Source: an uncultured Clostridia bacterium (lineage in GTDB: Bacteria > Bacillota > Clostridia > Oscillospirales > CAG-272). Taken from it: DNA of 61,538 nucleotides. The translations under genes and the position numbers were made by a program. Under the pieces are notes generated by a model, which ran no database searches, was not told where the DNA came from, and worked only from the letters and a program-made list of their open reading frames with translations. The DNA is taken from positions 1-61,538 of the forward strand of contig CANRMP010000014.1 of the NCBI GenBank assembly GCA_947631765.1, given 5' to 3'. Of the stretch, positions 7,795-16,560 are shown piece after piece (within the stretch, counting starts at the first letter, position 1; each line of letters opens with the position of its first letter).

Positions 7795-8070
7795 ATGAAT
7801 ATTAATGTTGATCCTAAAAAGCTTATGGATTTTGCAGCTTACGTTTCGGATTTTTCGAAAAAAATCAATACCGAATGTAGCGAAATAAGCTCTGCAACTG
7901 CAAGACTTTCTCAAACAATGGATGACGAAGATGTTGCGGCTATTCAGCGCTTGACGCAGCAGGTTGTTCAGATATTGGAAAATTCAGATCCTACTCTCAA
8001 AGAACTTCAGCAAAAGGTGGAAGGGTACGCGAATTTTGTAATGCGCTTAAAGTCAATTGCGAAGGGTTGA
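7795..8070 (+). CDS. Small helical WXG100-like protein 2; same frame continues past its TGA into a peptidase
   Basis: A 91-residue protein starting INVDPKKLMDFAAYVSDFSKK. A helix-turn-helix with MDDEDVAAIQ at the turn is typical of divergent WXG100 proteins in which Trp-X-Gly is replaced. A ribosome site (AGGGGGAACAG) precedes it, 15 nt after the previous gene. It ends at TGA 8068-8070. The same frame then stays open for 252 codons and encodes a cysteine peptidase. An N-terminal WXG-like module joined to a C-terminal enzyme is the usual layout of type VII polymorphic toxins. This could therefore be one gene split by a single stop, or two products made by readthrough. Confidence 0.6.
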   Translation: MNINVDPKKLMDFAAYVSDFSKKINTECSEISSATARLSQTMDDEDVAAIQRLTQQVVQILENSDPTLKELQQKVEGYANFVMRLKSIAKG

Positions 8071-8202
8071 AGGGCTGGTGCTGAAATAGGCACCTATAAT
8101 TCATCTGAAGAGACTTTCTTCGGTAATTTTGCAGCATCCGCAAACAACCCCAATGCCGTTCTCGGATCTGTAAGTCATGCTTCACATTCGAATCCAAGGA
8201 AA

Positions 8203-8826
8203 TTGTCAAAAACGCAATATGGCTTTGAGCCAATGATGATAGGCGGACAAGAATGTATGATGTACAATAAGCCAATAGATACCGCACAAACTTTGATTAG
8301 AAATCAAGGGCAGAATTCAAAGAATATGTCAGGTACTTGCGGTCTATGTCAATGTGTTAATACGTTGCGTTTGGCGGGGGTTAGCAATGTTACAGAAGAT
8401 GATGTAATTAACGTGGCGTTATCGTGTTCCAAAAACACAAGAGAGGGATTAGACATTTATAATCCCGATCCAGATGAACGCGGTGGAACAACCGTAGCGA
8501 GTCGACGTGAAATATTAAGTCGATATAATCTTCAAACAGATATATATCAAATACCTTCCAATAGAAACAAGGCGGTTTCATACTTGGCACAACGAGTGTC
8601 ATCGGGGCATGGTGTTATCATAAGTGTTGATGCCGGAGTTCTCTGGAACGACTCTCGTTATCTTGGTGGCGGACATGCGGTTTCTTTAATAAGCGTTTCA
8701 GCATCGGGAGATAGGTTTATCTATAGTGATACAGGCACAGGACAAATTGGAGTTATTTCTGCCAACCGTTTAGGACAAGCCTTAACGGGCAGACCTGCCA
8801 ATATAACAAAAAGTATTATAAGGTGA
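8203..8826 (+). CDS. Papain-like (C39-type) cysteine peptidase, possible type VII-like effector
   Basis: The frame is open from 8071; the first conventional start is TTG 8203, followed by ATG at about 8233, and neither has a well-spaced ribosome site. The Cys motif GTCGLCQCVNTLRLAG and the later GGHAVSLISV with conserved His, then YSDTGTG, match the papain/C39 catalytic order Cys-His-Asp. No signal peptide or membrane segment is seen. It sits between a WXG-like gene and a small gene starting 5 nt after its stop, the usual place for an immunity gene. The poor start and the open frame upstream suggest it is expressed as a C-terminal extension of the WXG-like protein or is now silenced. Confidence 0.65.
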   Translation: MSKTQYGFEPMMIGGQECMMYNKPIDTAQTLIRNQGQNSKNMSGTCGLCQCVNTLRLAGVSNVTEDDVINVALSCSKNTREGLDIYNPDPDERGGTTVASRREILSRYNLQTDIYQIPSNRNKAVSYLAQRVSSGHGVIISVDAGVLWNDSRYLGGGHAVSLISVSASGDRFIYSDTGTGQIGVISANRLGQALTGRPANITKSIIR

Positions 8827-8830
8827 CGAT

Positions 8831-9307
8831 ATGAACTATTTTGATGTAAAAGAAAAATTCTATCAATCTGAGTTTGCAATGCTAATTGTTGATAAGTGGG
8901 TTACAGGAATTCCTTTCTTTATGGAAGATGAGAATGGAATTTATGATGCATTTTTGTTCTATTCCGATAACAAAAAGACAGCTCAGTTTTATAGTGTCAA
9001 AATGTTAGTTATTGCCGATGCTTTATCGGGCGAAATAAAATGTTTAACTGACACTTTAAATTCCTTTAATATTGCAAATGACTTCTTTTTTGAAGAGAAT
9101 TCATTTTCAGATATTGATGAATATTTGGTTTTAGTTAGTAGCATACAAGACGCGTATGTCGATCTCAGAAACAGTTATGTATCGACTCATACTTTTGATA
9201 GAGCATGTCAAGAACTATATCTTAAATTGGCAAAAAAATTGATTCCAAAAGAAATTATCGAGAAAGTTTACAGACCGCTTTCTTCTAATCTGTTTAAGGA
9301 AAAATAA
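8831..9307 (+). CDS. Unidentified 158-residue protein, possible immunity protein or chaperone
   Basis: It starts 5 nt after the peptidase stop (MNYFDVKEKFYQSEF). It is acidic, rich in aromatic residues, and mixed alpha/beta by composition, with no signal peptide or transmembrane helix. I recognise no family. Tight coupling to a peptidase in a type VII-like locus suggests a cognate inhibitor or export chaperone; this is inference from position only. An 84-nt gap separates it from the kinase gene. Confidence 0.6.
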   Translation: MNYFDVKEKFYQSEFAMLIVDKWVTGIPFFMEDENGIYDAFLFYSDNKKTAQFYSVKMLVIADALSGEIKCLTDTLNSFNIANDFFFEENSFSDIDEYLVLVSSIQDAYVDLRNSYVSTHTFDRACQELYLKLAKKLIPKEIIEKVYRPLSSNLFKEK

Positions 9308-9390
9308 CGAAGGACTTCTCTGAATTTCAAGGTATAGAACTCATAAGTTAAATGTAGTTTAGATTAAAAAAATATTTAGGAGGATAAAAA

Positions 9391-10680
9391 ATGGCACAGT
9401 TTGAACCCGGAAAGGTGCTGAAAACGAATTTTGGGGCACCAATCAAAATTATCAAGTATTTGGCTGGCGGTGGACAAGGTGATGTCTACGTCGTTGAATA
9501 CGCAGGAAAGAAAAAAGCACTTAAGTGGTATAGAAATGCAGGAAATAATCCCGAAGCGTTCTATGACAACTTGAAGCGCAATGCTGACAAAGGCTCTCCC
9601 GACAAGGCATTCCTTTGGCCGGAAGCGGTAACTGAAAAGTCTGATGGCTCTTTTGGTTACATTATGGATTTACGCCCGGATGGCTATTTCGAATTGTCCG
9701 AATTCATGTTAGCAAGAGACGTGAAATTTGCCTCTTTCAAGGCAGCGGTCGAAGCTTGTATTCGCATTGTTTCGGCATTCAGAATCTTACACAACAACGG
9801 ATGCAGTTATCAGGATTTGAACGATGGTAACTTCTTTATCAATCCCCAAACTGGTGATGTTTTGATTTGTGACAACGACAACGTTGCTCCTAATGGCACT
9901 AATATGGGTATCGTCGGTAAGCCGAGATACATGGCTCCCGAAATTGTATGCCAGCATGTTCTTCCTAACACTCAGACAGATAGATTTTCTCTTTCTGTAA
10001 TCCTTTTCTTGATTCTTTGCATGAATCATCCTCTTGAGGGTAAGAAATCCTTGATTCCTTGCTTAACACCTCCCGAAGCAGAAAAGTTGTATGGAAGTGA
10101 AGCACTGTTTATTTGTGATCCGACAAACAATGCTAATGCTCCTGTCAAGAATATTCATGCTAACGTTATTGCAAGATGGGGCTTTATGCCGGACTACATT
10201 AAAGATGCTTTCTTGAAGGCATTTAGCCAGCAGGCAATCAAAGAACCCAACAGAAGATTAAGGGAGCTGGATTGGCTGAAAGTCCTTGTTCGTTTTAGAA
10301 GTGATATTGTTAAGTGCGGATGCGGCAATGAGGTCTTTATTAAGAATGCAGCCACGACAAAATGCGACGGTTGTGGAAAGCCGATGGTTATTAACCATGT
10401 AATTAAACTTCCGGATTATGCAATTACAGCTGCAAGAGGTTCTCGAATTTACAGATGTCAGTTGGGGATTTGTAATGCAGATGAAGCTCTGAATCCCGTA
10501 GCATTGGTTGTTGCAAAAGACAATGATCCTTCTGTCCTCGGCTTGAAAAATATGACTACGAATATTTTGAGTGCTAAAACCCCGAGCGGAAATATGCGAC
10601 AGGTTCAGCCTCAAGAAGTTGTACCGTTTAAGGCTGGAATTGTAATCGAAGCTTACGGAAACAAGATTGAATTAATGTAA
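9391..10680 (+). CDS. Protein kinase with C-terminal zinc ribbon (TerY-P triad type)
   Basis: A 429-residue protein with AGGAGG just upstream. Kinase fold: glycine loop GGGQGDVY (residues 26-33), ATP-anchoring Lys45, a catalytic loop of the form YQDLNDGNF (139-147, replacing HRDxxxxN but keeping Asp141 and Asn146), a metal-binding CDND (159-162, in place of DFG), and PRYMAPEIV as activation and P+1 loop. Near residues 308-335 a four-cysteine zinc ribbon (CGCGN...CDGCGK) follows, then a small beta domain. Kinases with this tail occur with a vWA protein and a PP2C phosphatase, exactly the next two genes. It should be soluble, with no membrane segment. Substrates are unknown, perhaps the ATPase or the shared-domain proteins downstream. 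Confidence 0.85.
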   Translation: MAQFEPGKVLKTNFGAPIKIIKYLAGGGQGDVYVVEYAGKKKALKWYRNAGNNPEAFYDNLKRNADKGSPDKAFLWPEAVTEKSDGSFGYIMDLRPDGYFELSEFMLARDVKFASFKAAVEACIRIVSAFRILHNNGCSYQDLNDGNFFINPQTGDVLICDNDNVAPNGTNMGIVGKPRYMAPEIVCQHVLPNTQTDRFSLSVILFLILCMNHPLEGKKSLIPCLTPPEAEKLYGSEALFICDPTNNANAPVKNIHANVIARWGFMPDYIKDAFLKAFSQQAIKEPNRRLRELDWLKVLVRFRSDIVKCGCGNEVFIKNAATTKCDGCGKPMVINHVIKLPDYAITAARGSRIYRCQLGICNADEALNPVALVVAKDNDPSVLGLKNMTTNILSAKTPSGNMRQVQPQEVVPFKAGIVIEAYGNKIELM

Positions 10681-10701
10681 AGAAAAAAGGAGATTAAAAT
10701 T

Positions 10702-11526
10702 ATGCCAAACGTAAATGAAACTGTTGAAGTAGCGCGCAAAGTCCTTCCCATTGTGTATGTTCTCGATACTTCCGGAAGTATGACTGGTGACAGAATTGCT
10801 GCTGTAAATGAAGCAATGAACGAGACCATGGAAGTTTTGAGAGATGTATCTGCGCACAACCCCGATGCTGAGATCAAAGTAGGTGTTTTAAAGTTTTCTA
10901 CCAACGCAGAGTGGGTTACTAACGGATTGGTCTTTATGGATGACTTTTTCTGGAATGACCTCGAAGCAGGAGGAACTACTGAAGTCGCGACTGCTCTCAG
11001 TGCATTACATAATAAACTTTCCAGAAGTGAGTTTTTGGTAAGTGATACTGGATTCTGTATTCCTGTTCTCATTTTTATGAGTGATGGAGAACCCACTGAC
11101 CCTGGCGTTTGGGAAAGCAAACTGGAATGGGTAAAGAATAATAACAAGTGGTTTAAGTATGCAACAAAGATTGCTATTGCAGTAGGTGACGATGCAGATA
11201 AGAATTGCCTTGCGAAGCTTGTTGGCAACTCTGAAGCGGTTGTTGCCGTAAATGATCTTGCTACATTGAAAGCTCTTATCAAGGTTGCATCGATGACAGC
11301 GTCGATGATTAACTCTAAGAGTAGAACTACTGCCGAAGGCGGTAATGCAGTTGATATCATCAATCAGACAAAGAAGATGCTTGACGATCCGGATAGCGTT
11401 CAAGTAGGAACTGATGGAGCAGATCCTTGGAATAATTGGGATCAGCAGTCGAGCGGTACTTCCACAACCAATCCTACCTCTGGTGGAGGAGATTGGGGCG
11501 GAGACGATGATGGAGGTTGGAATTAA
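10702..11526 (+). CDS. TerY-like von Willebrand factor A domain protein
   Basis: A 274-residue protein, 21 nt after the kinase. A complete MIDAS is visible: DTSGSM (Asp22, Ser24, Ser26), GTTEV with Thr92/Thr93, and MSDGEPTD (Asp128). This is the TerY group of cytoplasmic vWA proteins. The C-terminal 40 residues are low complexity (Gly, Asp, Trp, Ser, Thr), ending in GGGDWGGDDDGGWN, and may be a flexible docking tail. With the kinase before and the phosphatase after, it completes a vWA-kinase-PP2C triad in which the vWA protein is thought to act as a metal-dependent scaffold. No TerD/TerC genes are present here. Confidence 0.88.
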   Translation: MPNVNETVEVARKVLPIVYVLDTSGSMTGDRIAAVNEAMNETMEVLRDVSAHNPDAEIKVGVLKFSTNAEWVTNGLVFMDDFFWNDLEAGGTTEVATALSALHNKLSRSEFLVSDTGFCIPVLIFMSDGEPTDPGVWESKLEWVKNNNKWFKYATKIAIAVGDDADKNCLAKLVGNSEAVVAVNDLATLKALIKVASMTASMINSKSRTTAEGGNAVDIINQTKKMLDDPDSVQVGTDGADPWNNWDQQSSGTSTTNPTSGGGDWGGDDDGGWN

Positions 11527-11555
11527 AATCTCCATTAGAAAGTAGAGGTGATAAC

Positions 11556-13373
11556 GTGGCATACGAATTGTTTTGCCAGTCCGTGCAGGGGGCAGGTCAT
11601 ATAAAAAGGGACATGCCTTGCGAGGACTATGGCATTAAGTTTGAAAATGATGAATGCAAAATATTTGCTTTAGGAGATGGTCACGGAGACTCTAATTGTC
11701 CGAGGAGTAGCTTTGGATCTCGCACTATATGCGAGATCGCTGTTCAAGAGTTGCAATTATTCGCCAAAGAAATAAGAAACCAAAAATGGGAAGAACAATT
11801 GATGGACAAATATGGAGCAAGTGAACTTGTAAACCAATTGGTAACTTCGATTTTTGGAAAGTGGTCATGTGTAGTTAATGAAGACTTCTTGCAGAACCCG
11901 TTAAGTGAAAAAGAGGAGTCTGATGCCAAAGATTACATTGAGCGTTATAGACGTGGAGAACGTATAGAACATATTTACGGAACAACGTTTATAGCATGTC
12001 TTATGACTGATGAGTATGCACTTCTTTTACAACAAGGTGATGGTAGATGTGTTGTATTTGATTGCGAAGGCAATGCAACACAGCCAATCCCTTGGGACGA
12101 TAGATGCTTTGCTAATGTCACCACCTCGGTGTGTGATGTGGATGCAGTTCAAAGTTGTAGATACCATATAATTGATTTAAAACAAAACGCTATCATTGCA
12201 TGTGTTGCTGGTAGCGATGGCGTTGAGGATTCTTTTGGTTCTATGGACAAAATGCACACTTACTATCGAGAGAAGTTGCAGATAGCATGTAAGTTAGGCG
12301 TGGAGGAATTAGAGAAGCATTTGGGCGAAACCCTGCCCAGTTTTAGCTCAGAGGGAAGTCAAGATGATACAACAATTTGCGGATTAATTGAGCGAGATCT
12401 GTTTAGAGCCAAACTTGACAAGATTATTGCTGATAATGAAGCTGTGCTTGTTAATGATGCAATTGCAAAAGCTCAAGAGAGAATTGACTCTATGACTCCC
12501 AAACTGGCGTTTTTGCAAAAAAAATGTGTTGACGCCGAATCTGCGTGTGATCAATTAAAACGAAAATACAGAGAGCTTGAAGAAGAGTACAGAAACATAA
12601 AAGCGGATATTGATTCTCATGTGCAAAGTAAATCTCGGATGTCTTTAAGTTCGAGAGTGCTCCCATTTTCTCCATATTCAATCAAGTGTTTGCAGAGAAG
12701 ATTAGAGCGAATAATAGAAGAACGAGACGAGCTTTCTCGTGAAATACAAAATGCTCTTAACAAGAAGAAAATATGTGATGACGAGTATAATGCATACAAG
12801 CAAAAGTATGATAGTTTCGTACAGATCAAGAAGGAGCATGAGGGTAAGTCTAAACCTATATCCGCGATAAATACTTCTTCCACCGTGGAAGATCAGCGCG
12901 AAGTGTCTTGCGTTTGCGAAACACCCACGGATAACAGTGTTGCTTTGGAAAAAAATTACGATTCCGTAGACGTCAATAGTATCAACAATGATCAGTTAGA
13001 AACACTTGCTGACGAAGTAGTGACCCATGAAGATTCTATTAATTCAATTGATAACGACGAAATAGTTTCTTCAACAATGATTGTTGAAGAAAACGATGGT
13101 ACAGTTGAAACCAAAGAAACAATTGAACCGTCCGTAGAACATGATGTAACAATTATTGATGAGACTGCTGAGAAAAGTAGTGCGGTCATAGCAGATGAGT
13201 GCGAGAATGAAAATGTTGATGTGAAAGCTACTGAGGATTATGTTTCTGAAGTGCCTTCGGATGAAGAAAATAACTCTTCAAGCGCAGCTTCTATCGAAAA
13301 TCAAGAGATGCAGCAAGAAAAGAAATCCAAGAGCGGATTTTTTGGTTTTATGAAAAACAAGCCACAATCGTGA
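11556..13373 (+). CDS. PP2C-family serine/threonine phosphatase with coiled-coil and acidic tail
   Basis: A 605-residue protein from GTG 11556 (AGAGG 7 nt upstream); the frame is also open further 5', overlapping the vWA gene. Motifs: an early Glu-Asp (CEDYG), ALGDGHGD (Asp41, Gly42), a QQGDGRC strand, ACVAGSDGVEDSF, and SQDDTTICG near residue 270, which together supply the two-metal centre. Residues about 295-430 are a charged coiled coil. The last 160 residues are acidic (Glu, Asp, Ser, Thr), ending in a basic/aromatic KSKSGFFGFMKNKPQS. It should reverse the action of the upstream kinase. Confidence 0.87.
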   Translation: MAYELFCQSVQGAGHIKRDMPCEDYGIKFENDECKIFALGDGHGDSNCPRSSFGSRTICEIAVQELQLFAKEIRNQKWEEQLMDKYGASELVNQLVTSIFGKWSCVVNEDFLQNPLSEKEESDAKDYIERYRRGERIEHIYGTTFIACLMTDEYALLLQQGDGRCVVFDCEGNATQPIPWDDRCFANVTTSVCDVDAVQSCRYHIIDLKQNAIIACVAGSDGVEDSFGSMDKMHTYYREKLQIACKLGVEELEKHLGETLPSFSSEGSQDDTTICGLIERDLFRAKLDKIIADNEAVLVNDAIAKAQERIDSMTPKLAFLQKKCVDAESACDQLKRKYRELEEEYRNIKADIDSHVQSKSRMSLSSRVLPFSPYSIKCLQRRLERIIEERDELSREIQNALNKKKICDDEYNAYKQKYDSFVQIKKEHEGKSKPISAINTSSTVEDQREVSCVCETPTDNSVALEKNYDSVDVNSINNDQLETLADEVVTHEDSINSIDNDEIVSSTMIVEENDGTVETKETIEPSVEHDVTIIDETAEKSSAVIADECENENVDVKATEDYVSEVPSDEENNSSSAASIENQEMQQEKKSKSGFFGFMKNKPQS

Positions 13374-13386
13374 GCTAATTGATGTT

Positions 13387-13416
13387 GCCCTGCAAACAAT
13401 TTATTGTTTGCAGGGC
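13387..13416. repeat. Perfect 14-bp hairpin between the PP2C and transglutaminase-like genes
   Basis: GCCCTGCAAACAAT (13387-13400) and ATTGTTTGCAGGGC (13403-13416) are perfectly complementary around a TT loop. An A-rich run follows, not a T-run, so it is not a standard rightward terminator. It ends 12 nt before the next start codon. It may stabilise the upstream message, attenuate, or restrict ribosome access. Confidence 0.7.
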
Positions 13417-13428
13417 TTGAAAAGAAAA

Positions 13429-14436
13429 ATGTTGATTGAATATACGAAATTCTATTATCAAGCTTTATCGGAAGAGAAGAAAAGCATATATAAAGAGCTA
13501 TATGAGGGGTTTAAGGCGCGCAAAAAAAACATAGAGGTGCATGCTGATCTTAGAAGGCATACGCCTAAAGACATCTCAGATATAGCTATTTCTGTTTACA
13601 ACGATACTCCTTCTTTTTATTATTTAGACGTTACCAAGTATTCATACATACCTACGCCATTTGGTTACATATATTCACAAAACTACATTTATACCGATAA
13701 AGAAATTGAAGAATACGATAGACGTCTTGAACAAGGATTAAATATTTTTCAAAAAAAATATATATTGCCTAATATGACAGAGTATCAAAAAGAAATAATT
13801 ATACACGATTATCTGGTGAAAACCGTAGTGTATGATCATGAAGCACTTAACAGCGCAAACCATGTTGATGAAGCATTCAATGTATTAGGTCCATTGTTGA
13901 AAAAACGAGCTGTATGTTGGGGAATTGCTTGTGCGTTTAAGCTGCTTTGTGATTATTGCAAAGTAAAAAGCTTTGTTGTTATTGGAGATACGAAGCCCAA
14001 ACAAGGTGAAGCGGGGCACGCATGGAATATTGTTAAACTTGACGGAGAACCTTATCATGTCGATGTAACATGGGATATCAAGGATAAAGGAGACATCTCT
14101 TTTTGCTATGATTATTTTAATCTTAACGATAAGTTGATTCGGCTTGACCACACATGGGAAAGCACATTTTATCCTCGATGTGGTTCAATACAGCATAATT
14201 ACTACTATAAAAATCGCTTGTTTGTAAAAAGCGTTGAGGAGTTATCAACCTATATTGCAAATCGTTTGAAAGCCGATAACAAATATATAGTTGTAAAATA
14301 TGTAAGTAATATGCCATCTAAGATTATAATTGAAAAAGCAATAAAAAAAGGTTTTATATCAGCGAGAAAATATGTTGAATATAATTGTTTGATTACCGAA
14401 CAAACACACAACATTTATATTGAAATCGTGCAATAG
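13429..14436 (+). CDS. Transglutaminase-like cysteine protease-fold protein
   Basis: A 335-residue protein from ATG 13429. Residues about 115-220 hold a transglutaminase-like core: HDYLVKTVVYD, the nucleophile Cys163 in RAVCWGIACAF, His197 in AGHAWNIV, and Asp212 in HVDVTWD. This Cys-His-Asp order matches microbial transglutaminase-like domains, which may act as peptidases or amide-forming enzymes. The C-terminal 90 residues are basic and unassigned. There is no signal peptide. The start has a poor ribosome site and lies behind the strong hairpin, so translation may be controlled. It could modify proteins of the operon or be an effector. Confidence 0.75.
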   Translation: MLIEYTKFYYQALSEEKKSIYKELYEGFKARKKNIEVHADLRRHTPKDISDIAISVYNDTPSFYYLDVTKYSYIPTPFGYIYSQNYIYTDKEIEEYDRRLEQGLNIFQKKYILPNMTEYQKEIIIHDYLVKTVVYDHEALNSANHVDEAFNVLGPLLKKRAVCWGIACAFKLLCDYCKVKSFVVIGDTKPKQGEAGHAWNIVKLDGEPYHVDVTWDIKDKGDISFCYDYFNLNDKLIRLDHTWESTFYPRCGSIQHNYYYKNRLFVKSVEELSTYIANRLKADNKYIVVKYVSNMPSKIIIEKAIKKGFISARKYVEYNCLITEQTHNIYIEIVQ

Positions 14437-14444
14437 GAATGTAA

Positions 14445-15512
14445 ATGAACAGCATTAAGAATATCGAATTATTGCCCAAGTTTTTTAACGAAGTAAAAAG
14501 CATGTGCGGAGAAGCCAAATTAAGTGACGGAAGATTAATCGTTGCACTTATGTCCGATCTTCTTCCCGAAGCAGATGAGCTTAAAAGATGTATTAAAATG
14601 GTATATGAGTCAGGCGCAATAACGCACATACTTGAAATCTCAAAAGATTCCTCGAATTTGCAATTGTATAAAAATAAGGCGCTTGACAGGGTGATAAATT
14701 ATTCCTTTATGGACAAGCAAATCGCAACGTCTGTTATCGATGCTGTTGTTGCGGCAGTGTATCCGGAAATAAAGTCTTCATCTTCTGCCGACGAACAACA
14801 TCTTTTAGGTAACAACTGTTTTGCAAAGCAAGATTATGTTCAAGCTGTAGAGCATTTTCGTAAGGCGGCAGAGCAAAATCATGCCGCGGCTCAAAACGAT
14901 CTGGGTTTCTGTTATCAGAACGGCCTTGGCGTTAACAAAGATTACTACAAAGCATTTTATTGGTACAGCAAATCAGCAGAACAAGGCTTTACAGTGGCTC
15001 AATGTAATCTTGGAGGCTGTTATGAAAATGGAAACGGAACCGTTAAGGATTTAGTTAAGGCAGAATATTGGTATGGCAAATCCGCCAAAGCCGACCCGTT
15101 TGCTGCATTGGCTTTGGAACGAGTGCGCGCAGCTATGAATTCGGGGCAATTCAATAACGATAGCAATATCTTTGGCAATTATGTTGATAATCATAATTAC
15201 GTTGTGATAGACAATGTTACAGGAGAACCCGTGGATATGAGTCGGTATGAAATCACAATTGACCCGGCAGTAATGGAAAGCCTATCGGTTTTAAAACAAG
15301 GTGTTAACAGCGATGCTGATTGGTTAATCGATGATGATACAAACGAAACAATAGATAATGAAACCGAAAACCGAAAAAAGACACTCGCATCTCAATTGAT
15401 AACTGTTTTAAAAAATAAGTTGCGCAAAGATTTGGACGAGCAATTGTACATATACCGGCTTATGCAGCTTACTCCCCCCGAGGTTTATGTGCAAATTAGA
15501 TCTAAATTATAA
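14445..15512 (+). CDS. Shared N-terminal domain plus Sel1 repeats
   Basis: A 355-residue protein starting 8 nt after the previous gene. Residues 1 to about 110 form an all-helical domain that recurs at the start of three downstream genes. Residues about 120-225 hold Sel1-type repeats (AAAQNDLGFCYQNGLGV, VAQCNLGGCYENGNGT), alpha-solenoid motifs for protein binding. The C-terminal 130 residues are acidic, then helical. No membrane segment is seen. It is probably an adaptor linking the shared-domain proteins to the kinase/phosphatase module; this role is inferred. Confidence 0.75.
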   Translation: MNSIKNIELLPKFFNEVKSMCGEAKLSDGRLIVALMSDLLPEADELKRCIKMVYESGAITHILEISKDSSNLQLYKNKALDRVINYSFMDKQIATSVIDAVVAAVYPEIKSSSSADEQHLLGNNCFAKQDYVQAVEHFRKAAEQNHAAAQNDLGFCYQNGLGVNKDYYKAFYWYSKSAEQGFTVAQCNLGGCYENGNGTVKDLVKAEYWYGKSAKADPFAALALERVRAAMNSGQFNNDSNIFGNYVDNHNYVVIDNVTGEPVDMSRYEITIDPAVMESLSVLKQGVNSDADWLIDDDTNETIDNETENRKKTLASQLITVLKNKLRKDLDEQLYIYRLMQLTPPEVYVQIRSKL

Positions 15513-15529
15513 GTAAAGGCGGCATCAGT

Positions 15530-15801
15530 ATGAATAACATTGCAAGCAGTGTTATTGTCAAGGAGTATTACGAAATTGTATCCCCTTTTTTGACATTTAA
15601 TATTTGTGAAAGAATAAATGAAATAGACAAGCAAATTTTGAAGTTAACGGCATGCAAACGGAATGTGATTACTTGAAGAACGAGCATGTGTTTCCCGAAT
15701 CCATAATATCTTGCTTTATAATGGCTTTAAATGACTTAGATGAAGAGCTGACGTTAAAAGATATTCTTAATATTAAGAGTTTATTTTCGTATAACGAGTA
15801 A
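15530..15801 (+). pseudogene. Small frameshifted gene of unknown function
   Basis: ATG 15530 opens a 48-codon frame (MNNIASSVIVKEYYEIVSPF...) that stops at TGA 15674-15676. A second frame, open from 15622 and with an ATG at 15652, runs to TAA 15799-15801 (MQTECDYLKNEHVFPESII...). Joined near 15625-15670 they would make one helical protein of about 90 residues that fills the gap between neighbours. The sequence looks coding throughout, so a one-base change or a programmed shift is likely. Two separate short genes are also possible. Confidence 0.5.
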
Positions 15802-15812
15802 GGGGAGAAAAA

Positions 15813-16529
15813 ATGAGCAGTGAGAGAGATGCAATTGTAAGTGAAGTTATCAAAAAAATCATCGCAGATTTCGGTGCAGATGTCTTCTGCGACAGTAGAA
15901 AAGCGAGTGCCATTGTTGCGGATTATCTTGTCGACAATACTTTCTCAGAAGAAAAAGCGCTTTTAAAGCGGGCGCTCGCATCGGGCGCAATGAAGTGTAT
16001 CATAACCGACCGAAGCGATTATGCAGCAGGTAGACAAAAAGCAAAGTATGTACTTATGGAACAAGAGTTCATCGCAGAGGCTTGGGCGAATCGGGCTTTA
16101 TCGTGGTTCGATACTGCATTTGGACATAAATTAGAAGAAAAGAATGAAGACGATTTTATTCAAAGACTTGTAAAAGCTTCGGAAGAGGCAGAGAGAGAAA
16201 AGTGTCAATTCCGTATGCGTGATTTTATATCTCCGATTGACAAGCTGTTAGACGATGATAATACTGACAATATAGTGCTTTATAATGAAGAAAATCAAGA
16301 AGTTGAGTTTGAGCAAATTGCAGTGGTACCTTATGGGGAGAAAACATATGCGATCCTAAGACCTGTGGCAGAGGTTCCCGGAATAGCAGATGATGAAGCA
16401 TTAGTATTTGTTATTGACGAGGTGGATAGCGAGGATTGTTTATTGATAGTTGAGGACGATTCAATTGTTGATGCTGTCTTTAAAGAGTACTACGATATGC
16501 TTCGCGCGGAAGGAATAGATGTAGATTAA
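15813..16529 (+). CDS. Shared N-terminal domain plus DUF1292-like C-terminal domain
   Basis: A 238-residue protein with GGGGAG upstream. Residues 1 to about 105 are the shared helical domain (IIADFGADVFCDSRKASAIV, then ADYLV and ALASGAM). Residues about 145-238 match DUF1292/YrzB-like proteins: NIVLYNEENQEVEFEQIAVV, GEKTYAILRPV, ALVFVIDEVD, LLIVEDDSIVDAVFKEYYDM. DUF1292 is a small beta-rich domain of unknown biochemical role, common in Firmicutes. The fusion suggests the N-terminal domain recruits it to the system. Soluble, no signal peptide. Confidence 0.75.
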   Translation: MSSERDAIVSEVIKKIIADFGADVFCDSRKASAIVADYLVDNTFSEEKALLKRALASGAMKCIITDRSDYAAGRQKAKYVLMEQEFIAEAWANRALSWFDTAFGHKLEEKNEDDFIQRLVKASEEAEREKCQFRMRDFISPIDKLLDDDNTDNIVLYNEENQEVEFEQIAVVPYGEKTYAILRPVAEVPGIADDEALVFVIDEVDSEDCLLIVEDDSIVDAVFKEYYDMLRAEGIDVD

Positions 16530-16560
16530 AAACGCAAAAAGAGAGGTTTTAAGTGGTAAG

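Noticed and set aside
7501-8070. Naming the two small proteins EsxA/EsxB
   Set aside because: Neither has a Trp-X-Gly turn, so only a general WXG100-like label from size, helices and context is justified.
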